A stretch of 64,000 nt of DNA from Cylicocyclus nassatus (GCA_958299035.1 CATQJL010000223.1:54294302-54358301), one strand, 5' to 3'; counted from the stretch's first letter, positions 11,373 to 23,332 are shown. The notes: generated from the letters alone by a model not told the origin. Program-made: numbers and translations.

Positions 11373-11815
11373 ATAAAGATCCAAAATTCTTATACTACGC
11401 TGTCACTGTGGCTGACTCAGCATGAGATCTACACTTTTCTATAATGCTTTTTTCCCAAGTTATTTTAGAGAAAATCATTACAGCTATTTTGCCAGAAATG
11501 TGATCACACCTTTGAAAAAACTAAAAAAAATCTCGTAAAAAAGTTGTGTAGTGGAATCAGCACATTCAAAAACCATGCTACATAATTTTTATAAATGTTT
11601 TGAAGAAAATTTTCGGACGGTCTATTCCACAGTGGTTCTGTATGTTGAAAATTTCTGCCCTGATCCTACAGTAAGAAAAAGAGTGAATTCATTCCATACT
11701 GTAAATCTAAGTTGAATGCAGCTCTACAAAATGATACGGATCGGGTAGGGAAGCCGAAGCAAAAGTGTTTTTAATGAACAAACAGTGTGCACATTTTACG
11801 GGACACCGTGTATGT
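11373..11815. repeat. Right part of the split GGGACACC-family element
   Basis: The part from about 11640 carries CCTACAGTAAGAAAAAGAGT, ATACTGTAAATCTAAGTTGA, AACAAACAGTGTGCACATTT and the end GGGACACCGTGTATG, in the same order as at 780-931. It lies just outside the Tc1-like palindrome, so that palindrome interrupts this element. Confidence 0.6.
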
Positions 11816-11819
11816 GTTT

Positions 11820-14160
11820 TGTGGTAGAAGTTTGGTCTGATATTCAGTTAATTTCGAAATATTTTGCCTTGAAGTACAAGGGACTTGGTTCTGAATGTCT
11901 TTTCTAAAGTAACCCAGTCGAGAATCTTTGGAAGTTTTTTCCTCTGATTCTGAATGCGCGCACAACAGGCCTCGGCACAGCTGGCACCGGGTCAAGCTGG
12001 ATATCATTTTAGGGCAAAAAGCAAAGGGGATATCGTTTTTCCGGGGTGCGGGTCGGAGAAGAGTCGCAAGAATGCCGCCGGTATGCCACCGGCATGCTGT
12101 CTATCAAAGAAACAAACAAAGACGTGTTTACAGCCAAACCGCAATAGCATGACACCAATTTTGGTGTATGCATGCGCGTTGGGGCACCCGAACTATGGCC
12201 CAAAAATTTATGAAAACTTATGTGAATGAAAACTTGCTGAACTTTTTTCGGAATTAGCTGGCACCGTGCCAGCTGGGTGCCAGCTGAGCTGGCACCGACA
12301 CTTTGCTCACACAAGTTTTCATACTTTTTCTATATAAAATGTATCTACACCGTAAAAGCTTACATACGGAGAAGAAACAATTCCATAATGCTTTCTTTTC
12401 AGCATTTTAAAGCCATTTGAAAACTGCTCGGTAGCTCCGCAGTCAAAAAATCGGCTTCTTCTGCTTCTCAAGATGTAATTCATCCTCTTAGAAAGCTCAA
12501 AAAGCTGTGAGAAGTTGTTTCATGAAATCAGCATGCATGAAAACCCTACTACATACCTTTTACATAGTTTAAAATTAATGACGGATCTTCAAAATAGGTC
12601 GAGGAGGACTTCGTACGAAATTTTCAAGATCAAACGGTACTTCGTTTTGAAATTTCCCTGGTGCCAGCTCATGCCGAGCTCTGGCGCACAATGATATTGA
12701 GAGACTTGTGCTAAAGATGCACATTGATACAAGATACCAACCTGCGCGGCCGTTTACTGTCCTTTTGTGCCGTAAAAAACCTTGATCGCAAGCTTTTGAA
12801 GAACTTTTATTGCACACAGAGAGAGAGAGAAAGAAAGAGAGAGGGATTAGACTCAAAACATTAGGAAGTGAGAAACAAAAAAGCTGTTTCTGTTTTTCAC
12901 ATTTGAAGGATTGAGTCAATTAACGCAACCTTTGCTTGTTCTAGGCAGAAAGAGCGGTCTCTTTTGGCTCCCAGAGTTTTTTTGCAAAATTATTTGATTG
13001 TTTAGGTTGTCTCTAGGTTTAGCGAACACAAGAAAGCAAGCGCGCAAAAATCGGCTTATGACGTGCATGAGGCAGAAACTTTCTGAACACCTCGTTCTAT
13101 CATTTCTATCCTATATGCCGTCTGTGCCATGCTTAAATGAGTTTTCCAGTTTATACAATGGAGCTTTACAATGATTTCTATTTAATCATTTTCCATCGTT
13201 CAGTAGTGCGCAATCTGACTATACTGATTATGTATCCACTTGGGTGAATATTAAAATTTTTTGGAGAAGTTACGTCTGTGACTTTCGTATCTAGAGCACT
13301 AAGTAATGCAACAACCTTATTCCAGTTCTATTTAATGGTTATCCTTTTAATATCATCAGTATCCCAACACAAATCTGGAGCCAAAACCTCAGAGTTTCCT
13401 GCAATATGGATCCGATCAACCCTAATCTTTCGCTTCGATCTCTTGCAAATTTTGTGCATGGGGGATTGTGGTTCGTACGATAATCGTGCTTCAAATTGCG
13501 ATGAAAGTATTCAGAAATGGGGTAAGCAAAACGAACTTGCAGAAATACATCTTGCGTAATGCTAAAATGTGATACTATACCACATTATACATTCCAAAAA
13601 TTAAAAATCACTCTTTGAAAATTCGCACAAGGAGGTTCGACCTGCTGATCACGAGTTATTCATTTTGCATGGTGGTGGAGTTTTTGAGGGGTTACAGTAG
13701 GCATAGGGGTCAAAATCGTAAAATTTTCTGCAACTTTGCACAGAGAGGGTTACTCGACAGCTGATTACAAACCACGGTCGGTAGCAAAACCTCTCGAAAC
13801 TCGCAGTTATAACTCTGAGTTAACTCTGACTTATTTGAGCTAAGGCGAATCTTTTTGACCCCTTAACAGGTGCTTGAATAGACCAAATTTGTAAAGCGAT
13901 GATATGGCGGGAAACTCCGTAATCGGTAGTTCACCCTAGTATACTATAGCACCTATACCTATAGGTAAACGCTGCCCAAATTGTTCTGCACAAGAAATAG
14001 CGTCACGAAACACGCTGCTTATCTGCAATAACTTTGAGCTCGGTGCACGTTCCAGTCTATAGTGGAATTCAGAGATAACTCTGAGTTTGCTCAGAGAAAG
14101 AGAGATAGTGCACAAAAGAAGAGGGGCAGCTAAAAAGTCCTTCGAGGTACATTTTGCTCG
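11820..14160. other. No gene recognised; simple repeats
   Basis: There is a purine microsatellite (GA-rich) at about 12808-12846 and a cluster of GCTGGCACC palindromes at 12255-12300. The region 13278-13560 has a short open frame with possible splice signals, but no family was recognised. Confidence 0.45.
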
Positions 14161-14304
14161 TAGTTTCAGCAGGCTTGGTGTCTGCATCGTGGTGCGGCTT
14201 TTTTTTACAAATTCAGAATAAATCTTGTCTGATAGTTTCAGCAGGCTTGGTGTCTGCATCGTGGTGCGGCTTTTTTTTACAAATTCAGAATAAATCTTGT
14301 CTGA
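14161..14304 (+). repeat. Perfect 72-bp tandem duplication
   Basis: Bases 14161-14232 and 14233-14304 are identical. Each unit begins TAGTTTCAGCAGGCTTGGTG and ends AATCTTGTCTGA. Perfect identity points to a recent event, or to an assembly duplication. Confidence 0.95.
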
Positions 14305-15158
14305 AAATCACCTTGAACCATAGCCGGGTTACGGTGGGTCTACGGTAGACAGGAGAAAATCACAAAATTGGCCGAAACTTGGACCGGTGGGGTTATACGG
14401 CGCGATGATCAATGACATTCATTTTATCTGCGGTAACATCTGGCAAGATTACGGTAGGTTTACGGTAGGTGAGTTGAAACGAAGGAAATTAGCCGAAACG
14501 TGGTACACTAGGATTATTTGAGGCGCAGATCACGGACAGCCTACTTGCTAGTTCGAGAGTTCCGGCCCATTAAGATCATAGGTAACACAAATGTAGTCGT
14601 ACGATACAGCGCACAGTGAGCGCCTCCATGCCTACCACATCAAAACGCTTCAAGGAGTCGTCCCTGGATGGGCGGAGCGCCGGAAATCGTCCAAAGGACT
14701 CTGGGATGCAGTGCCATCTTTTCGTTTTCGGGACAACATTAGAGGATCAGACCAACGCAGTTGGTCTACTTTTAGAGCCTGCTTGTACACTGTATGGTCA
14801 TTTGAGTAGAGTGGATTTTGGGTGGAAGCTGCCTTTTAGGCTTCAAGGACAATGGTGTATCATAACCTAGCGGTTTAGTGACAGGATCATTAACTGAGAC
14901 CGAACGAGTTCGAGTGCTAGCTTGAACGTCGCTTTTGCGATAAACTGCAACAGCTCATCAAAAAACATGTTGAAACTCCAAGCTTGAGAATTGGAACTCG
15001 GAACTTTGAAAGCGGAACTCAAAGTTTCAATAAACAAAATTCTGAGTTTCAAAAAAGGAACTCTGAGTTATCTCTGGGCCAACGCGGAATTTTAAACTCG
15101 GGGTTTCGACCAAATTACTACCGACCCATATTATTCCGCAAAAAACGTCTTCCAGGTG
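14305..15158. other. No gene; truncated TTAA-MITE end
   Basis: GGGTGGAAGCTGCCTTTTAG at about 14820-14839 resembles the right end of the GGCAGCGTC-type MITE family. The region 14990-15070 is rich in repeated GGAACTC/GAGTTTC motifs. Confidence 0.45.
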
Positions 15159-15439
15159 TACAGTCGCTTCATTTCATATGATCATGTGTGCCATTGCACA
15201 CACAGTGCACTTTGACGTCCTCATCCTGGATTTGAAACCACAAAAACGCAAGAGATTTACCAATTGTTATCGATTACATCAATTTGAGGTGACTAGTAAC
15301 TAAAAAGGAAAGAAAATGCCAAGAACACCTTGGAAACACTTACCTGAAGGCTTGCTTCTCCCACGAATAAGGGATGGGACGCCAAAGGTGAACTGTGTGT
15401 GCAATGACACACATGATCATATGAAATGAAGCGACTGTA
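15159..15439. mobile_element. 281-bp palindromic MITE
   Basis: The terminal arms start TACAGTCGCTTCATTTCATA and continue as an almost perfect inverted repeat through a GATCATGTGTG block and the nearby TGCACACACAGT. The inverse ends GAAGCGACTGTA at 15439. No frame of interest. Confidence 0.85.
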
Positions 15440-16815
15440 CAATAAGGGGCAAAACCTCAGACTTTTCTGATACTTCGCTTAGGGCCTTGTTCAGCACGCT
15501 GAACATGAATATGATATTGATTTCGTACGGTAGCACCAATTTCTTAAGGTGCATACGCAGTAGATTAATGAGACCAAATTTGCTAAAAACGCTGCCAAAA
15601 GGGTTTTTCAAACATGCTGTAAACGAATAAAGCTCGCTTGCTGCAATAGTGCCTTACAGTGGAGTTATGGTAAGTTGCAGCGTGCAGGTTAGTACCTTTC
15701 CCGCTTTTCAGGCCAACTTAGACCCCAGGCTTTACCATGCGAAGTAAGCGCGATCTTCGTCATCAGCCAGCCCGGTCCACGATTTTGACCGCTTACCACA
15801 TACCTATCGTAACTCGAGGAAAAACAATGCAAGAAGACCATGATAATCGTCATTAGCATGTCAGATAACCCCTTCAGACCAAATTTCACTCAAATTTAAA
15901 CTTGGCCGTCTACCGTACACCTGTCGTAACCACATTGGGAGAACTTTTCTTGCGGAGAATGAGTTCTATGTGTGCTGCTTACCCCTCTATGCAACGTTTT
16001 AGTGAGCTGAGATTTTGGCCCCATACCGTATGCCTATTTATCCTCTAAAAAAGCCCCATGCAAACTGAACATCATTTTCGATCAACAGGTCGAAAACCCT
16101 AGGCTGGTTTTCAGCCAAATCCGTGGTTTTCAATTTCGGGTTGTATAAAGTGAAATAGAACCAAATCTTCAATACAATACTCACAAACGATATGACAGGC
16201 ATTTCAGGACAATCACACGCAAATTTTAGTAAATTATCATCAAGTTTGTTGAGGACTCAATATTGACAAACCGACTCGTGGAGGAGTGTAGGGATTTTTC
16301 GTTTTAAGTGCCGTCACGATAAGCGTTTCAGTATTAATCATTTTACATTTTCCTGACCCAAAAATCATCATGGACTTCACCAACTTCCCGTCTACGCTTT
16401 GTGAAAGAGTCGGTAATGATTATCCTCAGCTGTTCATAAAGCCTCAAAATTATATCAAAGTAATCTTGTAAAAATCATGCTTGTCTAATAAGTCAAAATC
16501 ATGCTTGTCTAATAAGTCATACGAAATTGAGCTTCTCATCCTCGCTACAATCTTTTATTGGTCATGTACAGTTTGTGTCAATCGCGTGCTCCATTTTTCG
16601 TAAGCGCAATCGCCAGCGCTTGTTCTCCCGTTCGCGCGCGTATCTCTTGAGTATTCAAATCAGCCCTATCGATTGGAGGTCACGCAAGGCCTTGCGTTGC
16701 ACATGCGTATTTCATACGCGAAAGGAAGTACATAATTGACACCGACTTTATATTAACTACATACTCGTCGATTTACGCAAACTGGTCGATACACTTTGAT
16801 ATGTGGTTCTAAATT
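15440..16815. other. No gene; 24-bp tandem duplication at 16471-16518
   Basis: Two perfect 24-bp copies beginning AAAATCATGCTTGTCTAATA lie back to back at 16471-16518. The rest shows no recognisable exon; this may be the 5' region of the TTL exon that follows. Confidence 0.5.
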
Positions 16816-16819
16816 GTTT

Positions 16820-16835
16820 CGTATGTGATGTTTAG
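16820..16835 (+). promoter_or_regulatory. Splice acceptor 2 bp before the TTL exon 1a start codon
   Basis: A T-rich stretch ending GATGTTTAG sits 2 bp before ATG 16838. A 3' splice site abutting the start codon is typical of nematode trans-splice (spliced leader) sites, though a cis-spliced 5' UTR intron is equally possible. Confidence 0.45.
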
Positions 16836-16837
16836 AG

Positions 16838-17000
16838 ATGAGAGACAATATTGTCATTCTGAATGCAGTCTTGGGGCTTTCGCTGATTGGAGCTGCTCTG
16901 TCGTTAGGTCGTACACAATCTACAGCCGTCGAAGGAATCTTGATGTGTGGTGAAGAACCGGCGAGACAAGTGTTGGTCAAACTTTACGAACACGACACCA
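16838..17000 (+). CDS. Extra first exon of a transthyretin-like gene (alternative exon 1a or orphan)
   Basis: A 163-bp exon encodes 54 residues plus one base, ending at a GTAAGTAA donor. Residues 1-22 form a signal peptide (MRDNIVILNAVLGLSLIGAA, then LS) and the rest is the start of a TTL domain (GRTQSTAVEG, then ILMCGEEPARQVLVKLYEHD). It has exactly the length and end phase of the TTL exon at 30950-31112 and matches it at 44 of 54 residues. Over the 31 codons after the signal peptide I count 15 synonymous but only one replacement codon difference, so selection appears to have kept the protein. No copies of TTL exons 2-4 were seen between 17000 and 30950. It could splice in phase to exon 2 at 36828 as an alternative first exon (19.8 kb intron), or be the 5' remnant of a tandem duplicate gene. 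Confidence 0.8.
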
Positions 17001-17009
17001 GTAAGTAAA

Positions 17010-17415
17010 CACCTTTTCTGATAACGAAGCTATGCCTTTCATCAAAGATGAGCTCAAGTTCTACTTTTGAAAGTCATAAGAAACGGCTAACGTCATCACA
17101 GATGGGCAAATTGATCTTTGAATGTGTACAGGTCTTTGTGTACTTTGGTACAAGATATCCACTGAACTTAACCTTTCGCCGACATGAAACTCATATATAG
17201 TTGCCCTAGCCTTTTATACGTCCGCCCCAAAGTGGTAGAAAAAGTGTTGGGATGCGGACTAAACACTGCACATGTAAGTTTTGGGAAAGGGGGAGAAGGA
17301 CGGGCATCACTTATTTTTGCGTCGAATTATTTGGCTTGATCGATTTATTGATTTTTCTCATTTATTGCTTAGTTCCTCATTTAGACCGTTTGAATGTTAG
17401 AAAAAACTAGTTGGC
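17010..17415. other. No second exon or other gene seen
   Basis: The sequence after the exon 1a donor was searched by eye for the TTL exon 2 motif (DELMDS) and later motifs; none was found. Confidence 0.5.
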
Positions 17416-18075
17416 AAATTCGGCTCCGCCCGGCCCTGTCAATAGTATATTTGTAATCAGCATGCTCGATCACCCCCCTGTGCCAACTCCCAGCCCCGTA
17501 GCTCAAATTTTGCAAAAAATCGATAAAATCGATATCGATCGATAACGAAAGTAGCCTATGACACGCTCCCTGCCCCGAAGTATATGTGTGCCAAGTTTGG
17601 TCCAAATCGGTTCAGAAATCAAAATTTCTATTCCGCACATACGTACATACATACAGACAGACAGACACACATTCAGCTTCTTATATATAAAGCTGAATGT
17701 CTGTTTGTCTGTCTGTCTGTATGTCTGTCTGTCTGTATGTCTGTACGTATGTTCCGAATAGAAAATTTCATTTCTGAACCGATCCGGACCAAACTTGGCA
17801 CACATACACTACGGGCCCCGGCGGGTGTCATAGGCTACTTTTCGTCATCGATCGATATCGATTTTATCGATTTTTTTGCAAAATTTGAGCTAAGGGGCTG
17901 GAAAAGTAGCCTATGACACCCGCCGGGGCCCGAAGTGTATGTGTGCCAAGTTTGGTCCGGATCGGTTCAGAAATGGAATTTTCTATTCGGAACATACGTA
18001 CACACAGACATACAGACAGACAGACAGACATACATACATACAAACAGACATTCAGCTTTATATATAAGATTGTGG
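17416..18075. repeat. Three head-to-head/tail copies of a CTGT-rich dispersed module
   Basis: Copies at about 17416-17695 (+), 17690-17895 (-) and 17900-18075 (+) share TCGATCGATATCGATTTTAT or its inverse, the block ending ATGTGTGCCAAGTTTGGTCC, a CGTACATACATACAGACAGA microsatellite and the terminal TTCAGCTTTATATATAA or its inverse. Further copies lie at about 50825-51110 and, diverged, near 51380-51510. The open frames rich in Cys, Leu, Ser and Val here are translations of (CTGT)n and not genes. Confidence 0.8.
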
Positions 18076-18079
18076 GATC

Positions 18080-18896
18080 GCAGCTAGTGTTTGCAAACAA
18101 CATAGACTTGGGTGTGACAAATTGGGGAGGGGGGAGAGGGATTGGAGCATGCTGATTGCAAAAATTAGTCCACCATTATTTATTCCGTTATCGTCTTCTC
18201 ACGATTCATCAATTTTTTGTGCCTATATTCAATAAGCTCCGAAATCAGAATAAGGAGATAAGTTTACATGCTGATCGTGAGAGAGTTATCCTCAAAAAAG
18301 CATCGCGCCTTTTTTTCGAAATTCCGGTAAAGCCGACAGCGTTCTTGCCGCGTGGAAAAAAAAGTGGACTAGGCCATGAGTGCGGCATGATTGAAACAAA
18401 GGTTGCGATTTTTCCGCTTCAGCACTCGGTTTGAATCACTCCTTAACACCATATCCAAACTTCCTAATCCCAAGAAGCATTATTTGAATGCAAATGTCTG
18501 GCTTTACCAAATGATCATGGCGTCTTTTCACTTAAGTCATAGGATCACTTCTCTACCGTGTAAGTTGTTATTGAGAAAGAGGTCACGTCATCAGAATGGA
18601 CTGGCAAGAATGTCACCATTAGGGTTGGCGGATGTATATTCCTTCCGTATCTTTCTTCGATCAATTTTTCAAGAATATCAGACGTAATCGAAAAACTCAT
18701 GTTCGCAGCATTTTATTTGGTGCAAAGTATTCCCATTAGTCCTGCCACATTCGCTGTCTCGCAAAACACATAAAGGCTCATATTCGTAACTTTCATGTCA
18801 AAAAACCTCCATGGGCTAAGTTTTAGCCAATTCTGAGGGTTCCCAATGGTGGACCACCCAAGAGAAGTGGTCATTTTCCATCATGATCAACACATT
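18080..18896. other. No gene recognised
   Basis: A weak open frame at 18391-18687 has no recognisable family. Confidence 0.4.
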
Positions 18897-19474
18897 CTCA
18901 GATAATCGCCGGTGGCAAGCGGCCATGCGATTTTTGGGCAAGCGGGCACCGGAAAGATAGTTCGCTGATTTCTTGCGCTCCGCCTGCAGAAATTTGGAAG
19001 AATATTGTTCAATTTTTTGACAAATGCTCGGAGAAGTGTCGCGGTTTTCTTATGGATTAGTTGCGGCGCATTGGCCGCATTCTCGCGGACTTTCCGCGAG
19101 AATATGCAAAATTATAGAGTGCCGCGCGGTCCTTTGTGGAGGACCGCACAGCCCTCAGGTACTTTCCGCTGAGAGAAAGTACCCCAAACTTGGGTAATAA
19201 AACCATCGATGACACCTCTGCCAGGTAGAGTCTTACCTTAGCTCGGCGTACGCACGAAAGTGCATAAAAGGAGTCCGAGCGCTTGCTGAAAGTTTAGTCA
19301 GCGCTCGCTGAAAGAAATTATTTGACGAGCGCTTGCAGAAAATTCTGTATTGCTGCCCGCTGGCAGAAAAGGGAAGTACCGCTCGCTGAAGGTTTGGCCG
19401 CGCTCCAAAATTTTGCTGACCGCTTGCAGAAAAGCGCGAGTTTGCGGACCGCCTGCCCCCGGCGATTATCTGAG
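18897..19474. mobile_element. MITE with CTCAGATAATCGCCGG ends
   Basis: It begins CTCAGATAATCGCCGGTGGC and ends with the inverse CCGGCGATTATCTGAG. The interior has repeated GAGCGCTTGCTGAAA-like units and several internal hairpins (such as CTCGCGGACTTTCCGCGAG). It is the same family as 22053-22373. Confidence 0.8.
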
Positions 19475-19476
19475 TT

Positions 19477-19515
19477 GACGACCGCTTGACACACATGATG
19501 TGTCAAGCGGTCGTC
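19477..19515. other. Perfect 17-bp stem hairpin
   Basis: GACGACCGCTTGACACA, a 5-base loop CATGA, then the exact inverse. It directly abuts the right end of the MITE at 18897-19474 and may be another mini-element or a remnant of a neighbouring MITE. Confidence 0.8.
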
Positions 19516-20180
19516 ACCATATATGTCGTTGAAATGGCTACTTCTTGTGTCAAACCCACCCCGGATGTTTTCTTTTCTTTTATGCTGGATCTCGGCAACA
19601 ACCTTTACTGCTTTTTGCCAGCAATCCAGAGTTACTGTAGATGTACTGTAAATGGAATTGTGCGTAACTTTATCTATAGAATGTTGACTGGTCCATGAAA
19701 CGCCTTGGTCGTCAATGTGTTAACTATATTTCAAAAGTATTATAAATTAGCTAGTTCTTTTTGTACTCAACACAAAGCACTACTTCCTACCTACCCATAC
19801 TATGAATCCTACCTCGAATAACCCATCCAACTCATTTCGTTTGTCCCATATTTCGCTTTCAATGGCTGCGCTTTCACCAGCTTTTACTCAGAGGGAATAA
19901 GATGAATAAGGCCCAAATTACTCCCATGAAAACTATAAGACCAGGCTACTAAACTATATATATTACGTTTGCTAAAATTCTTTTTGGAGGCAAGTTAATA
20001 GGGTGTAGCACAACCCCACACAAGCCGTGGCTGCCACATCCTTTTTAGAGGTTGTGCCACGCACCATCAAATCACCATCAAAGCATTCAGATGTCTGCCT
20101 TTTTTGTATGATTGCTACTGCTAAACCTTCTTCTCCAAATAGCAAAAATTTCATTCAAAATTGTTCCTTCTATAGAAAGA
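19516..20180. other. No gene recognised
   Basis: AT-rich, no convincing exon or repeat structure. Confidence 0.4.
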
Positions 20181-20182
20181 TA

Positions 20183-20995
20183 TTAGGTTGAACACTAAGT
20201 TTTGCATCTTGTTTCATAACTTCACTCTCATTCAACATGGCGCACTCAAACTTTGGCATCGTGTAGAATGCAATGTGAGCTACAAGTTAGCACAAATTGT
20301 CTGAATTTTGAACACGAAATAGGAAAGTTTCAGGCATTTCTCGAAAACTAGTAAAATTTGAGAATTTTTGAGGTTTCAAGCTAAAATGAAGGCTTTGGCA
20401 GCCTAGACCATGCGCAGTAATCCGGATTCGTCTACAAATTATTGCGAGAGGTTGACTCCTTTGGCCTAGCAAGAAAGAAACAAAATTTATGGGCATGTCG
20501 AGATTTGGCGTCCTCATGAATTCGAACGAGTCGATGTACGCAAGAGCTGCTGGGGACGACCGTCAATGACTAAAGAGTCTGAAGCGCAAATTCCGCCGAG
20601 ACTTCACATAGTAAGATTATTTGACCTGCCGAATGCGAATATCATATTCACTTGTTGAATCAACGCCTTTTTCCTTGTTTAGGGTGAGACCCCATATCGT
20701 ACACCTACAGTAATCCTACAAAAAAGTCCTTATCACGCAATTTCACTATCGCTTTCGTGATCAGCATGTCGGATAACATCCCTATGCCAAGTTTCAGCCA
20801 AATCCGTCAAACTTTGAATTTTTCCCCTTCATACCATACACCTACCGTAACCCTCACTGCGACGTCAGAATTTGGTAGGACAGCAGCTGCGCTTGTAGTA
20901 TACATAATAACCAACACAGTGGCAAAATTTGAGTGCACCATGTTGAGTGAGAGGGAAGTTATGAGAAAAGTTGCAAAACTTAGTGTTCAACCTAA
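20183..20995. mobile_element. Mariner-type fold-back element
   Basis: TA plus TTAGGTTGAACACTAAGTTT at the left; the inverse ends AACTTAGTGTTCAACCTAA plus TA at the right. The terminal 70 bp also pair (AACATGGCGCACTCAAA with TTTGAGTGCACCATGTT). No transposase frame found. Confidence 0.85.
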
Positions 20996-20997
20996 TA

Positions 20998-22052
20998 TAT
21001 TCGTTTTTCCTTAGCTATATATAGCTTAGCCAAATAGAAAACACTGCGAAAATATTGGATTATGGTAATATGCTGCTAAATCTGCGCTACTACGTAAATC
21101 GGGAGGGAAGGCGGCAGAACAAGTATATACGATAGCTCAATCCTGATAACTTTCATAAAACTGATTTTAACCTGATTGGTCTTCTGTAGTTTGAGATTTT
21201 GAGGGGGAAATTGGGAAACGAAACCTGAGCTTGCTTTCAGTTCCTGAGCTCGCAGATTAAATGAAGTGGGATTCCTAATATGAGCAAAGAATTAGTAGTA
21301 CTTTGTACTGAGTGCAGAAATGACTAGTTTACTCACCTTTGAAACAAAGTTAACATGTTCAAAAATGACCACCTCACTTGAATGTCCTAATATTTGGAAA
21401 CGTCAAAATACGCTGAAACTTGGCCCACAAGGGTTATTTGACATGCTAATTACGGAAATGGTACCCTTACGCTTTTAGGATTCTTTCAGTATGCTTACTG
21501 TGCATGTACGACGGTAGAACATCAGTGCTGGTGTCTTGCACATTGGGCGTATTAGACATTGTCGACTGACATCATGTCGCTAACATCACTATCACCTCGA
21601 TAACGACCCCCCCCCCTCTTCCTGACACCTCTACGAACCCCAAGTGTGGCGTGCCACACCCCACGCTTGACCCTGGACATTAAAAGGCTCCGGAACGATC
21701 ACAACATGGAAGTCGAGAATCTGGGTGGACGGTGCCATATGTCAATGGGAAGCGGAATTAAGATATACAGACAACAACAAACTATCAAAATCAAAAACTT
21801 GTTTCGCACAGACGATACACCGTTGGCGAGACAAGACAAGATTCACTATTTTGTGCATAATGTCACTGGTGTCACTTTTAGAACAGGTTCTCGTCGTGTG
21901 TCAAAATCACACATTATTGACTATCTTAGTGCAGATTTCTTTTGCACAGTGCTTATAATACACTTTATGTTTCAAAGACGCTTATCAAATATATACTTAT
22001 TCATGCTAGACTCCATTTTACTGAATTTCGATCTTCTCGATGCATCGCAACT
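20998..22052. other. No gene; repeat fragments
   Basis: About 21690-21737 resembles the right half of the 44651-44831 MITE (CACAACATGGAAGTCGAGAA, then TGGGTGGACGGTGCC). The 21850-21925 segment repeats 8595-8670. A C-run lies at about 21608-21617. Confidence 0.45.
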
Positions 22053-22373
22053 ACTCAGATAATCGCCGGGGGCAGGCGGGCACCGGAAAAATAGTTTGCT
22101 GATCTCTCGCACCCCGCTCGCGGATTTTTTGCAAAGCAATCAGGACTTTTCGGAAGACCGCTTGCTGAATTCTCGATTCCTCAGAGATTCAGCAATATAT
22201 CTGCAAAAGATAAGAGCGAAAAAAATTCAACAGGCGGTCTCTCAAAAATCCGCTGACTCAGCGAGCGGTCTTCCGAAAAGTCCCGATTGCTTTGCAAAAA
22301 ACCCACGAGCGGGGTGCGAGAAATCAGCAATCTATTTTTCCGGTGCCCGCCTGCCCCCCGCAATTATCTGAGT
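22053..22373. mobile_element. 321-bp palindromic MITE (CTCAGATAATCGCCGG family)
   Basis: It starts ACTCAGATAATCGCCGGGGG and ends with the near-perfect inverse CCCCGCAATTATCTGAGT. The arms of about 120 bp pair through GCAGGCGGGCACCGGAAAAA and GCTGATCTCTCGCACCCCGC. Same ends as 18897-19474 but a different core. Confidence 0.85.
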
Positions 22374-22460
22374 ATGTATTATATATCACATTTAATAAAC
22401 AGGCAGAAGTGTTGTTTGATTGTAGTGTCAGCTCTTACTTGGATGCTGTTTGGGTAATTC

Positions 22461-23332
22461 TTAGGGTGAACGACAAAAAATGGGACAGCTGATTTTTATT
22501 ACATTTTGAGCTTTTTTGTTTTGACCGCAAGTAGGCTGCAACTTAAACGTCGTTTACATAACGGCCTGCTCCTATTATTCTGGTATCGCGTTGACGCCTT
22601 TCCCACAACCCTGCGCGTGGGGCCTTGAAGAACTCGAACAGGGTTTTTTTTGTTAATTTTGCTTTTTTTATTAACATCGCCATTCTTGCGCCGTTATACC
22701 GTAAAATTTTAGAACTACTGACATGTCATATGAAAAAGCTCTTTATGCTCTTTCAAACACTATAACAAACATGTGAAATTTCATTTCATTTCTGGATAAA
22801 AAAGCGAAATACCTAGAAAAAACCGCGATTTTTTGGCGCATTAAAAACAAAAAAAAACATGATTAGCCTATATCTTCCGAGGACAGATGAAAATGGAGGT
22901 AAATGCACATGGATGGTTAGAGCGTAATTAGGTCTATCAGATGGCAGCCAGAGAATATGCGTTCAATTCCAAGAAAGTAAATACTACGCATCTTCGTTCC
23001 AGAAAATGCTAACAACCATATCTCCTGAAATCGTTGCGACCAAAGCCATCGTGGGTTTGGGACTGTAACTTTACCTATTACAGCAGTAGTACTTTGTATG
23101 GTCTCACATGTTTTACTGCGCAGATACTGCTTGAGGTTTATAATTTGTCGAAGTGACTAACTTTGCATTCCAGCATGTACAGAAACTTAGGTGTGTTGAT
23201 GACCTCCTATAGGTGTTTTTTGGAAGAGAACAATATATTCTAATCTTTATCAAAATTGGAAAGTTCGATCACTTTTCTTTCTTGAGATTACAATTATTAT
23301 TTGGGTGTCCCATTTTTTACCGTTCACCCTAA
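22461..23332. mobile_element. 872-bp element with TTAGGGTGAACG ends and 6-bp direct flanks
   Basis: Terminal inverted repeats of about 27 bp: TTAGGGTGAACGACAAAAAA then TGGGACA at the left, and the inverse of TTAGGGTGAACGGTAAAAAA then TGGGACA at the right. TAATTC flanks it directly at 22455-22460 and 23333-23338. The core is not palindromic and has no clear open frame. Confidence 0.8.

Noticed and set aside
13278..13560. Possible exon with acceptor at about 13359 and donor GTAAGC near 13521
   Set aside because: Neither frame through it gives a recognisable peptide and no partner exon was found.
17503..18155. Cys/Leu/Val-rich open frames
   Set aside because: Produced by (CTGT)n and (CAGA)n runs in mirrored repeat modules.
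22900..22975. tRNA-like look: GGATGGTTAGAGCG then GTTCAATTCC
   Set aside because: Spacing resembles A and B boxes, but no acceptor stem or anticodon arm can be formed and it lies inside a mobile element.
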